64,000 nucleotides of DNA from Streptomyces radicis (GTDB lineage Bacteria > Actinomycetota > Actinomycetes > Streptomycetales > Streptomycetaceae), in NCBI RefSeq assembly GCF_003626575.1, contig NZ_RBDY01000003.1, positions 372,001 through 436,000 of the forward strand. Reading direction: 5' to 3'. The notes under the pieces are model-generated. The model ran no database searches. It was not told the DNA's origin and worked only from the letters and a program-made list of their open reading frames with translations. Shown piece by piece: positions 1 to 9,224 of this stretch. The position numbers and the translations under genes were made by a program. The number at the start of each line of letters is the position of its first letter. Position 1 is the stretch's first letter.

Positions 1-71
1 GCGAACGTGCCGCACAGCGGCCACCACCCCACACCGGTGGCCCGCCGGACCGCCCGCCGCGCAGCGGCCCT

Positions 72-88
72 CGCCGCCGGAGGCGGCG
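72..88 (-). terminator. Hairpin after the CBS-domain gene
   Basis: A 7-bp perfect stem (CGCCGCC/GGCGGCG) with a 3-nt loop lies 25 nt beyond the stop of the leftward CBS-domain gene. There is no U-tract, as is usual for actinobacterial terminators. The rest of positions 1-112 holds no gene that I can support. Confidence 0.4.
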
Positions 89-112
89 CGTCGCACCCCG
101 CCGGAGGCGCCC

Positions 113-1405
113 TCACTCGAGCCGCACCGGCTCGACAAGCACCCGGTCAATCCTGTTGCGCCGCCCCGCGGGCGACTCCGCCGTCAGGCGCAGCGCGGAC
201 AGGCCCGTTCCGCCCTGCTCGGCCGAGACGTCCACCTCGGCCACCGCCCCGGCGATCGGCACCCGCCCCAGCGCCTTGGCCAGCAGGCCGCCCACCGTTT
301 CCACGTCCTCGTCCTCGAGGCGCAGCCCGTACAACTGCCCGAGCTGCCCCAGGTCGAGACGCGACGTCACGCGGTAGGCGCCGTCGCCGACCGACTCCAC
401 GGGCGGCAGCTCCACGTCGTACTCGTCGGTGATCTCGCCGACGATCTCCTCCAGGATGTCCTCGATCGTCACCAGGCCCGCCGTGCCGCCGTACTCGTCG
501 ATGACGACCGCGACATGCGTCCGGCTGCGCTGCATCTCGCGCAGCAGATCCCCCGCGTTCTTCGTGTCGGGCACGAACGCCGCGGGCCGCATCACCGTCT
601 CGACCAGCTCGGACTCGGCCTCGCGGCTGATGTGCACCTTCCGCGCCAGGTCCTTGAGGTAGACGATGCCGACGATGTCGTCGTCGCTCTCCCCCGTCAC
701 CGGGATCCGCGAGAAGCCGGAGCGCAGCGCGAGCGAGAGGCCCTGCCGCAGCGTCTTGTGGCGGTCGAGCGAGACCAGGTCGGTGCGCGGCACCATCACC
801 TCGCGCACCAGGGTGTCGCCGAGCTCGAAGACGGAGTGCACCATGCGGCGTTCCTCGTCCTCGATCAGCGACTCGCGCTCCGCGAGGTCCACCATGGCCC
901 GCAGCTCCGCCTCGGACGCGAAGGGGCCCCTGCGGAACCCCTTGCCCGGCGTCAGGGCGTTGCCCAGGATGATCAACGCCTGGATCAGCGGGCCGAGCAC
1001 GCGCGCCAGCGGGATCAGGACGTAGGACGCCGCCGTGACCGTGTTGAGCGGGTGCTGGCGGCCGATCGTGCGCGGCGAGACGCCGACGGCGACGAACGAC
1101 AGCAGCAGCATCACGCCGAACGCCGCGGCCAGCGCCTGCCACACCTCGTCGAACTCCTGGAGCAACGCGTACGCCACGAGCACCGCCGCCGCCATCTCCC
1201 CGGCGACGCGCAGCAGGAGCGCGAGGTTCAGGTAGCGGGCCGGGTCGGCGGCCACGAGCGCGAGCCGCTCCGCGCCGCGCCGCCCGTTGCGCTGCGCCTC
1301 CTCCGCGCGGAACCCCGTGATCACCGCGAGCGCCGCCTCCGCGCACGAGGAGAGCCAGGCCACGATCAGCAGCCCGATGACGGAGACGAGCAGGGTGGCG
1401 GTCAT
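113..1405 (-). CDS. CNNM/CBS-domain membrane protein (CorC/HlyC family)
   Basis: This 430-residue protein has the family layout: an N-terminal DUF21/CNNM membrane domain with several hydrophobic helices (about residues 1-150), a pair of CBS domains (about 190-310, including the motif [11 protein letters not shown]), and a C-terminal CorC_HlyC domain (about 335-415). The family is linked to magnesium and cobalt efflux or homeostasis at the cytoplasmic membrane; the old name haemolysin is misleading. The ATG at 1405 was chosen because it overlaps the ybeY stop in an ATGA, which implies translational coupling. Reading further upstream would only add sequence that is ybeY in another frame. It is the third gene of a phoH-ybeY-CBS operon, a common actinobacterial order. 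Confidence 0.9.
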   Translation of the reverse strand: MTATLLVSVIGLLIVAWLSSCAEAALAVITGFRAEEAQRNGRRGAERLALVAADPARYLNLALLLRVAGEMAAAVLVAYALLQEFDEVWQALAAAFGVMLLLSFVAVGVSPRTIGRQHPLNTVTAASYVLIPLARVLGPLIQALIILGNALTPGKGFRRGPFASEAELRAMVDLAERESLIEDEERRMVHSVFELGDTLVREVMVPRTDLVSLDRHKTLRQGLSLALRSGFSRIPVTGESDDDIVGIVYLKDLARKVHISREAESELVETVMRPAAFVPDTKNAGDLLREMQRSRTHVAVVIDEYGGTAGLVTIEDILEEIVGEITDEYDVELPPVESVGDGAYRVTSRLDLGQLGQLYGLRLEDEDVETVGGLLAKALGRVPIAGAVAEVDVSAEQGGTGLSALRLTAESPAGRRNRIDRVLVEPVRLE

Positions 1406-1899
1406 GTGGTGGTGGGGGCGGGGGACGGACCCGGCAGGCCGCGCTCGGCGCGCCAGCCGTCCACGATGGCCTTCTGGAGCCCGAACATCTCTGCCTTCTC
1501 GGCCGTCTCCTCGTGGTCGTACCCGAGCAGGTGCAGCACCCCGTGCACGGTGAGCAGCTGGAGCTCGGTGTCCATGGAGTGGCCCGTGGGGGCCGCCTCC
1601 CCCTGCCGGCGGGCCACCTCGGGGCAGAGCACGACATCCCCGAGCAGGCCCTGGACCGGCTCCTCGTCGTCCCGCGAGGGCGGCCGCAGCTCGTCCATCG
1701 GGAACGACATCACATCGGTGGGTCCGGGCAGCTCCATCCACTGGAGGTGGAGCTGCTCCATCGCCGCCTCGTCCACCGCGATCACCGAAAGCTCGGAGAG
1801 CGGATGGATCCGCATCCGGGTCAGGGCGTAGCGCGCGATGTCGAGGATGGCCCGTTCGTCGATCTCCAGGCCGGATTCGTTGTTGACCTCGATCGCCAT
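1402..1899 (-). CDS. ybeY: Endoribonuclease YbeY (rRNA maturation factor)
   Basis: This 165-residue protein is a single-domain metal-dependent endoribonuclease of the UPF0054 family. Members act in 16S rRNA 3'-end maturation and ribosome quality control in the cytoplasm. The zinc-binding signature [11 protein letters not shown] is present, giving the three expected histidines in HxxxHxxxxxH spacing, and the upstream motif [11 protein letters not shown] is typical. It starts 12 nt after the phoH stop and overlaps the CBS-domain gene by 4 nt, so the three are probably co-transcribed. The ATG at 1899 gives the usual length for the family. Confidence 0.95.
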   Translation of the reverse strand: MAIEVNNESGLEIDERAILDIARYALTRMRIHPLSELSVIAVDEAAMEQLHLQWMELPGPTDVMSFPMDELRPPSRDDEEPVQGLLGDVVLCPEVARRQGEAAPTGHSMDTELQLLTVHGVLHLLGYDHEETAEKAEMFGLQKAIVDGWRAERGLPGPSPAPTTT

Positions 1900-1911
1900 G
1901 ATGAGGAGAGG

Positions 1912-2955
1912 CTACTTCCCGTTCCGATCGCCGCCGCGGTCACCGGTGCGTTCGCTGGTCCGCACGTCGAAGCGGTCGTAGGCGTCCACGATGCGGCCGA
2001 CCAGCTTGTGGCGGACCACGTCCTGGCTGGTGAGGCGCGAGAAGTGCACGTCATCGACGCCGTCGAGGATCTCCTGGACCTGGCGCAGGCCGCTCTTGGT
2101 GCTGCCGGGGAGGTCGACCTGGGTCACGTCGCCCGTGATCACGATCTTGGACTCGAACCCCAGGCGGGTGAGGAACATCTTCATCTGCTCGGGGTTCGTG
2201 TTCTGGGCCTCGTCCAGGATGATGAACGCGTCGTTCAGCGTCCGGCCGCGCATGTACGCGAGCGGCGCGACCTCGATCGTGCCCGCGCTGAGCAGCCGCG
2301 GGATCGAGTCGGGGTCGAGCATGTCGTGCAGCGCGTCGTAGAGGGGGCGCAGATACGGGTCGATCTTCTCGTAGAGCGTCCCCGGCAGGAAGCCGAGCCG
2401 CTCCCCCGCCTCGACGGCGGGCCGGGTGAGGATGATCCGGTTGACCTGCTTCGACTGGAGCGCCTGCACGGCCTTGGCCATCGCCAGATAGGTCTTGCCG
2501 GTGCCTGCGGGGCCGATGCCGAAGACGATCGTGTGGGTGTCGATCGCGTCCACGTAACGCTTCTGGTTGAGCGTCTTGGGGCGGATGGTCTTCCCTCGGT
2601 TCGACAGGATGTTCTGCGTCAGGACCTGGGCGGGGCTCGCGCCCGAGCCCTCCTCGCCGCGCAGCATGCCGATCGACCGCTCCACGGCGTCCTCGCTCAG
2701 CGGCTGCCCGGTCCGCAGGACCAGCATCATCTCGTCGAACAGGCGCTGGACCAGGCGGACATCGTCCTCCTCGCCGGTGGCGCTGATCTCGTTCCCCCGG
2801 ACATGGATGTCGGTGCCGGGGAAGGCCCGCTCGATGACGCGCAGCAGGGAGTCCCCGGAGCCCAGCACCGTGACCATGGGGTGCTTGGCCGGCACGGTGA
2901 ACCGGGCGGTCGCCTCGGCGCGGGCCGCTGGCTGGTGTGTGGGTGTCTGTGTCAT
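1912..2955 (-). CDS. phoH: PhoH family ATPase
   Basis: This 347-residue protein is a PhoH-like P-loop ATPase. The Walker A motif GPAGTGKT and the downstream motif IILDEAQN are clear, and the N-terminal 110 residues contain a KH-like region. PhoH proteins are cytoplasmic, are thought to be RNA-associated NTPases, and commonly precede ybeY. The exact substrate is not known. The ATG at 2955 was chosen because the protein there begins MTQTPTH, in agreement with actinobacterial homologues; the longer open frame runs back through non-coding DNA and the neighbouring gene. Confidence 0.92.
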   Translation of the reverse strand: MTQTPTHQPAARAEATARFTVPAKHPMVTVLGSGDSLLRVIERAFPGTDIHVRGNEISATGEEDDVRLVQRLFDEMMLVLRTGQPLSEDAVERSIGMLRGEEGSGASPAQVLTQNILSNRGKTIRPKTLNQKRYVDAIDTHTIVFGIGPAGTGKTYLAMAKAVQALQSKQVNRIILTRPAVEAGERLGFLPGTLYEKIDPYLRPLYDALHDMLDPDSIPRLLSAGTIEVAPLAYMRGRTLNDAFIILDEAQNTNPEQMKMFLTRLGFESKIVITGDVTQVDLPGSTKSGLRQVQEILDGVDDVHFSRLTSQDVVRHKLVGRIVDAYDRFDVRTSERTGDRGGDRNGK

Positions 2956-3047
2956 GGGCGGCCCACTGCGGACCTGCTCATCCCTCTCTGCGCTGGGGTA
3001 TCCGTGGATCCCAGGGTACGCCGCGGATCCGACAGAGCCACAGGAAA

Positions 3048-3758
3048 TTACCCAGCGCGATCGACCCTGTTCGTCGTGCTCTTGACAACGTGCCGAGCGG
3101 TGTCGGAGCGGCCGCGCGCGGCGCCCTGGCCGACCACCGCGACGGCCAGCGCGATCGCCGCCGCGGCCAGCAGCGCCCAGGCCGCGCCGAGCCTGATCAG
3201 GCCCGCCCCGGCCGCCGCGCCCGCCCCCATCGTCGCCAGCACGACCGCCCGCCTGACCCACGGCTGACCGGGCCCGTCGGCCATCAGCCCGGTGAACGTG
3301 GAGGTGACCACGACCGTGGGCACGTCGCGGACGGCGAGGTGGCGCGCGGTCGCCGCCTGCCCGCCCAGGGCGAGCGCCAACGCGCCCGAGACGAGCAACG
3401 CCCCCGCCTCGTCCGGGTGGTCGACGGCGAAGAGCGCGGGCGCCGACCCCGCCACCAGCGCCACCACGGCGCAGAGCAGCGCGGTGTGGCGGCCCGCCCA
3501 GACCTTCGGCGGCGCCGACCGCAGCGCGAGCCCGCCGAGCGCCGCGCCCGCCGCGAATGCGGCCAGCACCACGGCGGGCCCGAGCACCGGCAGGCTCCCG
3601 GTGCCGGGCACGGCGGCGCCGAGGATGATCAGATTCCCCGTCATGTTCCCGGCGAAGACGCCGCCGAGTGACAGGAAGCTGACCGCGTCGACCATGCCAG
3701 CGGCGAAGGTCAGCACCATCAGCAGGACGAGCGGCGAGCCCTGGCCTTGGCCTGGCAT
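3048..3758 (-). CDS. DUF1275 (YoaK-like) membrane protein
   Basis: This 236-residue integral membrane protein has about six hydrophobic segments and the family opening: a hydrophobic helix followed by DAVSFLSLGGVFAGNMTGN. DUF1275 proteins are of unknown function, though some have been proposed as small-molecule transporters. The gene begins 2 nt after the stop of the PfkB-type kinase gene and is probably translated from the same message. The tail after the last helix is basic and polar and probably cytoplasmic. Function cannot be assigned from sequence. Confidence 0.8.
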   Translation of the reverse strand: MPGQGQGSPLVLLMVLTFAAGMVDAVSFLSLGGVFAGNMTGNLIILGAAVPGTGSLPVLGPAVVLAAFAAGAALGGLALRSAPPKVWAGRHTALLCAVVALVAGSAPALFAVDHPDEAGALLVSGALALALGGQAATARHLAVRDVPTVVVTSTFTGLMADGPGQPWVRRAVVLATMGAGAAAGAGLIRLGAAWALLAAAAIALAVAVVGQGAARGRSDTARHVVKSTTNRVDRAG

Positions 3759-3760
3759 CG

Positions 3761-4849
3761 TCAGGTGGGGGTGCGGAAGCCGAGGGTCGGCACCGCCCTG
3801 CGGCGCGGCCACGGCCTGGGGTCCTCGGGCAGCACGTCGCGCAGGAACGCGTACCGCTCCAGGGCCTGCCCGAGCGGCCCGCTCTCCGGGGTGAGCTGCC
3901 GCACCCGCTGCCACCACGCCGCGATCTCGCCCCAGCCGGGCGCGGAAAGGGAGCCGCCGAACTCCTGGACCGAGAGCGCCGCCGTGAGCCCCGCGAGCGC
4001 CAGCCGGTCGGCCAGCGGCCAGCCCGCGAGCGTCCCGGTCAGGAAGCCCGCGACGAAGACGTCGCCCGCGCCCGTGGTGTCGAGCGCCTCCACCACGATC
4101 GCGGGCACCTCGGCCGTCTCCCCCGTGCCGCCGTCCACGGCGTACGCGCCGTCCGCGCCCATGGTCACCACCGCGAGCGGCACCGTGCGGGTGAGCGCGT
4201 GGGCCGCCGCGCGCGGGGAGTCGGCGCGGGTGTAGCGCATGGCCTCCGTGGCGTTGGGCAGGAACGCCGCGCAGTGCTCCAGGTCGGGCAGCGCCGCCAG
4301 GTCCCAGCGCCCCGTGTCGTCCCAGCCGGTGTCCGCGAGGACGAGGCTGCCCGCGCGGGCCGCGGCGCCGATCCACTCCTGGGGCTGGCCAGGGCTGAGC
4401 GAGGCGACGCACGAGCGGGCGCGCGGCGGCTCGGGGCTCGCCGCCGAGACGGGCGCCTCGTGGCCGTGCGAGATCATGGTCCGCTCCCCGTCGTAGGCCA
4501 GGGAGACGGTGACCGGCGAGTGCCAGCCGGGGACCGTGCGGGAGCGGGACAGGTCGATGCCCTCGCCGCGCTCGAGCGTCTCCCAGCAGTACTCGCCGTA
4601 GTGGTCGTCGCCGAACGCCGCCGCGAGGCTGGTGCGCAGGCCGAGCCTGGCGAGGGCGGTGGCCATGTTGGCGACGCCGCCCGGGCTCGACCCCATCCCG
4701 CGCGCCCATGACTCGGTGCCGCGCACGGGCGCGGAGTCGAGCCCCGTGAAGATGATGTCGAGGAAGACCGTGCCGGTCAGATACACGTCGCACGGGGGAT
4801 CCCCGGGCGCGCGCACCCCGGCGAGTGGGTCGACGTTCTCCGTGGTCAC
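3761..4849 (-). CDS. PfkB-family carbohydrate kinase
   Basis: This 362-residue protein is a ribokinase-fold sugar or nucleoside kinase. The second PfkB signature DTTGAGDVFVAGF, with the catalytic aspartate, lies near residue 260, and the N-terminal motif SSPGGVANMATALARLG fits the substrate-binding glycine pair. The substrate is unknown. Its divergent neighbour encodes a GH4 enzyme, a family that commonly cleaves 6-phospho-glycosides, so a role in sugar phosphate metabolism is plausible but inferred. The start is a GTG at 4849. Only 51 bp separate it from the GH4 gene, so that gap must hold both promoters. Confidence 0.85.
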   Translation of the reverse strand: MTTENVDPLAGVRAPGDPPCDVYLTGTVFLDIIFTGLDSAPVRGTESWARGMGSSPGGVANMATALARLGLRTSLAAAFGDDHYGEYCWETLERGEGIDLSRSRTVPGWHSPVTVSLAYDGERTMISHGHEAPVSAASPEPPRARSCVASLSPGQPQEWIGAAARAGSLVLADTGWDDTGRWDLAALPDLEHCAAFLPNATEAMRYTRADSPRAAAHALTRTVPLAVVTMGADGAYAVDGGTGETAEVPAIVVEALDTTGAGDVFVAGFLTGTLAGWPLADRLALAGLTAALSVQEFGGSLSAPGWGEIAAWWQRVRQLTPESGPLGQALERYAFLRDVLPEDPRPWPRRRAVPTLGFRTPT

Positions 4850-4900
4850 GAGGTGCTCCCGGTCATGGCGGCGGTCCCTTCCTACGGTACGTTCCGCCTC

Positions 4901-6187
4901 ATGAGGCTCACGATCATCGGCGGCGGCGGGTTCCGTGTCCCCCTGGTATACCGGGCGCTACTGACAACGCCTGGGAGCGAGGTCACGCTGTTCGACCCGG
5001 ACGGGGCCAGGGTGCGGGTGATCGGGGACGTGCTCGCGGGGATGGCGGCAGGGCGCCGCGACGCGCCCGCGGTGCGGATCGCGCCGTCGCTCGACGAGGC
5101 GGTGCGCGGCGCGGACTTCGTGTTCAGCGCGATCCGGGTGGGCGGCACGGCGGGCCGGGTGCGCGACGAGCGGGTGCCGCTCGCCGAGGGCGTGCTCGGG
5201 CAGGAGACGGTGGGCGCGGGCGGCGTGCTCTACGGGCTGCGCACGGTGCCGGTGGCGCTGCGGATCGCGGCCCGCGTGCGGGCGCTCGCCCCCGACGCGT
5301 GGCTGATCAACTTCACCAACCCCGCGGGTCTGGTGACCGAGGCGATGGCCGCCGAGCTGGGCCACCGGGTCATCGGCATCTGCGACTCCCCCGTGGGCCT
5401 GGTGCGGCGCGCGGCGCGGGCGGCGGGCGTGGACCCCGAGGACGTGCGGTACGGCTATCTGGGCCTCAACCACCTGGGCTGGCTGCGCTCGTTGACCCAC
5501 CGGGGCCGTGACCTGCTGCCCGGGCTGCTCGCCGACGACGCGGCGCTCGCGTCGTTCGACGAGGGGCGCCTCTTCGGCGGCGAGCTGCTCAGGGCGCTCG
5601 GCGCGCTGCCCAACGAGTACCTCCAGTACTACTACCGCGCGCCCGAGACGCTCAGGGCCGCGCGGGAGGCGGACGAGACGCGCGGGGAGTTCCTCGACCG
5701 TCGGCAGGGCACGTTCTTCGCCGCCGCGGCCCGCGACCCCGGGAGCGCGGGCGCGCTGTGGGAGCGCGCGCGGCGGGAGCGCGAGGAGACCTACGGCGGC
5801 GGGGACCGCGACCCGTGGGACCTGGAGGGCGGCGGCTACGAACGCGTCGCGCTGGCCCTGATGCACGCCATCGCCGAGGACCGCCGCACGCGGCTGATCC
5901 TCAACGTCCGCAACGGCGACGCCTGTCCCGCCCTGCCCCATGACGCGATCGTCGAGACGGTGTGCGAGGTCGACGCCAACGGCGCCCACCCGGTGCCGTG
6001 CCTGTCCCCCGGCATGGCGGAGCTGGGCCTGATGCTCCAGGTGAAGGCGGCCGAACGCGCCACGATCGAGGCGGCGGTGAGGCGCTCGCGCCCCGCGGCC
6101 CTGCGCGCCCTGGCGCTGCACCCCCTGGTGGGCTCGGCGGACACGGCCTCCAGGATCCTCGCGGCGGTGGCGTTCCCGCCGCTCTGA
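4901..6187 (+). CDS. Glycoside hydrolase family 4 (6-phospho-beta-glucosidase-like)
   Basis: This 428-residue protein is a GH4 enzyme. These cytoplasmic glycosidases use NAD+ and a divalent metal and cleave by an oxidation-elimination mechanism. The Rossmann start MRLTIIGGGGFRVPLV, the motif NFTNPAG and the motifs CDSPVGL and YLGLNHLGW, which supply the metal-binding Cys and His, are all present. Length fits the 6-phospho-beta-glucosidase branch. The ATG at 4901 was preferred over an upstream in-frame ATG because it places the NAD-binding beta strand at the N-terminus. The gene is divergent from the PfkB kinase and convergent with rnz. Confidence 0.88.
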   Translation: MRLTIIGGGGFRVPLVYRALLTTPGSEVTLFDPDGARVRVIGDVLAGMAAGRRDAPAVRIAPSLDEAVRGADFVFSAIRVGGTAGRVRDERVPLAEGVLGQETVGAGGVLYGLRTVPVALRIAARVRALAPDAWLINFTNPAGLVTEAMAAELGHRVIGICDSPVGLVRRAARAAGVDPEDVRYGYLGLNHLGWLRSLTHRGRDLLPGLLADDAALASFDEGRLFGGELLRALGALPNEYLQYYYRAPETLRAAREADETRGEFLDRRQGTFFAAAARDPGSAGALWERARREREETYGGGDRDPWDLEGGGYERVALALMHAIAEDRRTRLILNVRNGDACPALPHDAIVETVCEVDANGAHPVPCLSPGMAELGLMLQVKAAERATIEAAVRRSRPAALRALALHPLVGSADTASRILAAVAFPPL

Positions 6188-6212
6188 GCGGGGGCCTCCT
6201 GGCGGGTCCGCC

Positions 6213-7121
6213 TCAGGCGCGGGGTGGGACGGGGACGCGTTCCAGGTCATCGGCCACCGTGAGGGCGCCGGTGAAGCCGGCGGCGCGCGCCTCGTCCTCG
6301 AACGCCGCGGGGTCCTGGTACCGCTGCGAGAAGTGCGTCAGCACCAGGTGCCGCACCCCGGCCCCCGCGGCGACGCGCGCGGCCTGCGCGGCGGTGAGAT
6401 GGCCGTACTCCTCGGCGAGGCGCGCGTCGCGGTCCAGGAAGGTGGACTCGATGACCAGCAGGTCGCATCCGTCGGCCAGCTCGTGGACCCCGTCGCACAG
6501 CCGCGTGTCCATGATGAACGCGAAGCGCTGGCCCCGGCGTTCGACGCTGACCTCGTCGAGGGCCACGCCGCGCAGCGAGCCCTCCCGCAGCAGCCGCCCG
6601 ACGTCGGGGCCGCCGATGCCGCGCGCCGCGAGGCGCTCGGGGAGCATCGTGCGGCCCGCGTGCTCGGCCAGCCGGTACCCGAAGGAGTCGACGGGGTGCG
6701 ACAGGGCGCGCGCGTGGAGCGTGTAGCCCTCCGTCCGCGCCAACGCGCCCCCCTCGCCCGCCACGGGGCTCGGCTCGATCCGCGCCGTCTCGTGGTACGC
6801 GGTGGCGTGCCGCAGCCGGTCGAAGTACGCCTGCCCGGTGGCCGGGTAGTGCACGGGCACGGGGTGCGGCACGCGGTCGAGGCTGATGCGCTGGAGCACC
6901 CCGGCGAGCCCGAGTGAGTGGTCGCCGTGGAAGTGGGTGACGCAGATCCGGGTCAGCTGGTGCGCGGTGACCCCGGCGTGCAGCAGCTGCCGCTGCGTCC
7001 CCTCGCCGGGGTCGAACAGGATCGCGTCGGAGTCCCAGCGCAGGACATAGCCGTTGTGGTTGCGCAGCCGGGTCGGCACCTGGCTCGCGGTGCCGAGCAC
7101 CACGAGCTCACGCGCGGGCAC
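6213..7121 (-). CDS. rnz: Ribonuclease Z
   Basis: This 302-residue metallo-beta-lactamase-fold nuclease is the short bacterial tRNA 3'-processing enzyme. It shows the metal motif HFHGDH (His63, His65, Asp67, His68), the N-terminal [12 protein letters not shown] motif and a late LTHFSQRY motif. It matures tRNA 3' ends in the cytoplasm. Translation starts at a GTG. The gene lies 12 nt downstream of the HIT gene, so the two are probably one operon, and it ends 25 bp from the convergent GH4 gene. Confidence 0.92.
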   Translation of the reverse strand: MPARELVVLGTASQVPTRLRNHNGYVLRWDSDAILFDPGEGTQRQLLHAGVTAHQLTRICVTHFHGDHSLGLAGVLQRISLDRVPHPVPVHYPATGQAYFDRLRHATAYHETARIEPSPVAGEGGALARTEGYTLHARALSHPVDSFGYRLAEHAGRTMLPERLAARGIGGPDVGRLLREGSLRGVALDEVSVERRGQRFAFIMDTRLCDGVHELADGCDLLVIESTFLDRDARLAEEYGHLTAAQAARVAAGAGVRHLVLTHFSQRYQDPAAFEDEARAAGFTGALTVADDLERVPVPPRA

Positions 7122-7133
7122 CGGTGGCTCCGG

Positions 7134-7493
7134 CTAGCCTGGCGGCCATGCGAGGCCGCGCCCGCCCAGCACATGGGCGTGCGCGTGGAAGACCGTCTGC
7201 CCCGCCCCCACGCCGGTGTTGAACACGACGCGGTACCCGGTCTCGTCCACCTTCCCCCCCGCGGCCACCGCGCCCGCCTCGCGCAGCACGTCGGCGGCCA
7301 GCGCGGGCGCCTCGGTGGCGAGGGTCACGGCGTCCCTGTAGTGCGCCTTGGGGATCACCAGGACATGGCAGGGTGCCTGGGGGTTGATGTCCTGGAAGGC
7401 GACCACCGTGTCCGTCTCGTGGACCACCGTCGCCGGGACCTCGCCGGCCACGATCTTGCAGAACAGGCAGTCGGCCTGGGGTTCTCCCGCCAT
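7134..7493 (-). CDS. HIT-family nucleotide-binding protein
   Basis: This 119-residue histidine triad protein has the motif HAHAHVLGG near the C-terminus and the N-terminal zinc-type motif CLFCKIVAGE. HINT-like members hydrolyse adenosine phosphoramidates in the cytoplasm. An ATG 33 nt further upstream is in frame; the ATG at 7493 was chosen because an AGGAGG lies 11 nt before it and the protein then opens like its homologues. It is probably co-transcribed with rnz. The 258 bp upstream, to 7751, hold no other gene that I can support. Confidence 0.88.
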   Translation of the reverse strand: MAGEPQADCLFCKIVAGEVPATVVHETDTVVAFQDINPQAPCHVLVIPKAHYRDAVTLATEAPALAADVLREAGAVAAGGKVDETGYRVVFNTGVGAGQTVFHAHAHVLGGRGLAWPPG

Positions 7494-7751
7494 CGCCTTG
7501 GGGCCCTCCTCGCGGGCGTCGTCCAACGAGTACGCCCCCGGATGCTATCGGCTGACCCGGGTGTCAGGAACGCGGGGATGCGGGTACGCGCTCCTTCGGC
7601 TCGCCGGGGCACTGTCAGAACCGGCTGGTAGCCTCCGACGGCGGGCACGGACACCATGACCGCACGACCAGGGACCGCCGAGTTCGAGGAGAATGACGGC
7701 GGATACGACTCGTCGTTCCTGCTCCGGTCCGGCTGGGGAGAGGAGCCTGTG

Positions 7752-7862
7752 ATGTCCACGGATGCCGTGGTGATGCCGATCGTGACCATCGGGGTGCTGT
7801 GGGGCGGCCGGGTGGTCGCGCTCCTCGAGCCGCGCGGCCACCCCGATGAGCGGGCCTCGTAA
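7752..7862 (+). CDS. Small hypothetical membrane peptide (36 aa)
   Basis: This short reading frame has an AGGAG ribosome-binding site 6 nt before its ATG. It encodes 36 residues with one hydrophobic stretch (VVMPIVTIGVLWGGRVVALL) and a polar tail. It overlaps the start of the next gene by 17 nt, and that gene has no good ribosome-binding site of its own, so this peptide may serve translational coupling. An in-frame ATG at 7656 would extend it to 68 residues but lacks a comparable site. No family is recognised. Confidence 0.4.
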   Translation: MSTDAVVMPIVTIGVLWGGRVVALLEPRGHPDERAS

Positions 7863-9195
7863 CGCCGTCCGGCTCCGTTTCTCGCTGGCCGACGACCCGG
7901 ACACCGGGCGGGCGGTGGCCACGGCGGTGGACGTGCCGGGCGAGGGCGCGGCGTTCGATGGCGCGACGTTCGATGGCGTGGTGTTCGAGCCGCCCGAGCG
8001 GCTGGCGCGCCTGGTCGCGGCGGCGGCCCCTGCCCCGGGGCGCGGCTCGCTCGGCCACGCCAGGCTGCCTGACGGCGGGGGCGCGGTGCTGTGCCATGTG
8101 CCCGAGGGCGGCGGCACCGCCGAGGTGCTGTTCGTGCCGGACGGCGCGGCGGGGGCGCCCGTTCCGCACCCCGTCGACCTGTGGCGGCCGCCGGGGTGGG
8201 CGGACGACGAGCGGCTGGCGCGGTTCGCCGGGGAGCGGGCCGACCGGGTGGTGCCGTTCCTGTCCGATGTGCGGCGGCTGTTCGTCGCGTTCGACGGGCG
8301 GCCGCTCGTCGTCGCGGAGGAGGAGCAGGAGACGGTGGCGCTGTGGATCGCGCTGGCCTGCCGCTTTCTGCACCGCTCGGGCGAGCCCGCGAACGCCGGA
8401 GCGCTGACGTTCACCACGCGCGCCCCTCGGCCCCACGACGCGCCCCAGCAGATCGTGGGGATCGGCCCCGACAGCCCGTTCGACCGCGCCGACCCGGCGC
8501 TGCTCGGCACCCGGTACCGGGTGCACGACGGGCTCGGCGGCGAGGGCAGCCCGCCGGAGCCCGACCCCTGGGTGGAGCAGGTGGTGCGCTCATGGCTGCG
8601 CCCTGCCGACGAGCGGCTGAGGCTCGCCGCCGAGCGGCTGCGCGGACGGCCCCACGAGCTGCGCGGCGTCGGTCTGTTCCGGATGCTGGCCGGGCGGCTG
8701 CCCACGGGCGGGCCAGGGGACGCCGCGTCCCTCGCGCTGCTCTACGAGCTGGTGTGGGGCCGGGACGCCCCCGATGTCGCGGGCGCGCTCGAGCTGATCC
8801 GCTCGTGCCCCCCTGGGCTGCTGGCCGAGGCGCGGCTCCATCCACGGCTCGCCGGGGCGCTGGTCGGCACGGGCGAGATCACCGACGAGCACTGCGCGCT
8901 CGCCAGGGAGCTGCTGCGGTGGGAGCGCACCCTGCCGCTCGCCCCCCGGGTGCGCGCCACGGCCCAGCTGCTGGTCGCGGGCCAGGACATCGCGGCGGGC
9001 GGCCAGGCCGCCGAGGCGGCGGAGCGCTTTCTGCGCACCGAGCTGAACACCCCGCACTCCCGCGTCCCCCAGGGCCCGCTCGCCTGGGCCCGCCGCAGGC
9101 TGCGCCGCTCCGAGACCGGCGCGCGCCTGCCCCCGCCGCTGCCTGACCCGCGCCGCGCGCGGCGCGGGGAGTGGGAGGAGCGCCCCGGCGCGTGA
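7846..9195 (+). CDS. GTPase-associated protein 1 (GAP1)-like protein
   Basis: This 449-residue protein has no catalytic motif that I recognise. Its middle part (PLVVAEEEQETVALWIAL, then ALTFTTRAPRPHDAPQQIVG at about residues 145-210) resembles the GAP1 middle domain, which is found beside GTPases in predicted bacterial conflict systems. The preceding 130 residues resemble a degenerate GAP1 N-terminal domain, and the C-terminal half is helical and rich in Ala and Arg. The usual partner GTPase genes are absent here. The gene sits inside the conserved rnz-HIT / rsmE-dnaJ-hrcA neighbourhood on the opposite strand, which suggests a later insertion. Assignment is by pattern memory only. Confidence 0.5.
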   Translation: MSGPRNAVRLRFSLADDPDTGRAVATAVDVPGEGAAFDGATFDGVVFEPPERLARLVAAAAPAPGRGSLGHARLPDGGGAVLCHVPEGGGTAEVLFVPDGAAGAPVPHPVDLWRPPGWADDERLARFAGERADRVVPFLSDVRRLFVAFDGRPLVVAEEEQETVALWIALACRFLHRSGEPANAGALTFTTRAPRPHDAPQQIVGIGPDSPFDRADPALLGTRYRVHDGLGGEGSPPEPDPWVEQVVRSWLRPADERLRLAAERLRGRPHELRGVGLFRMLAGRLPTGGPGDAASLALLYELVWGRDAPDVAGALELIRSCPPGLLAEARLHPRLAGALVGTGEITDEHCALARELLRWERTLPLAPRVRATAQLLVAGQDIAAGGQAAEAAERFLRTELNTPHSRVPQGPLAWARRRLRRSETGARLPPPLPDPRRARRGEWEERPGA

Positions 9196-9224
9196 CGGGC
9201 GTCACCGGCGTGCGCGGGGCGCGT

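Noticed and set aside
1513..3267. Plus-strand frame over ybeY and phoH
   Set aside because: Shadow of two clear conserved genes; no domain in the product.
3747..4235. A possible plus-strand gene over the PfkB kinase
   Set aside because: Ser/Pro/Arg-rich product with no domain; the kinase on the minus strand has all family motifs.
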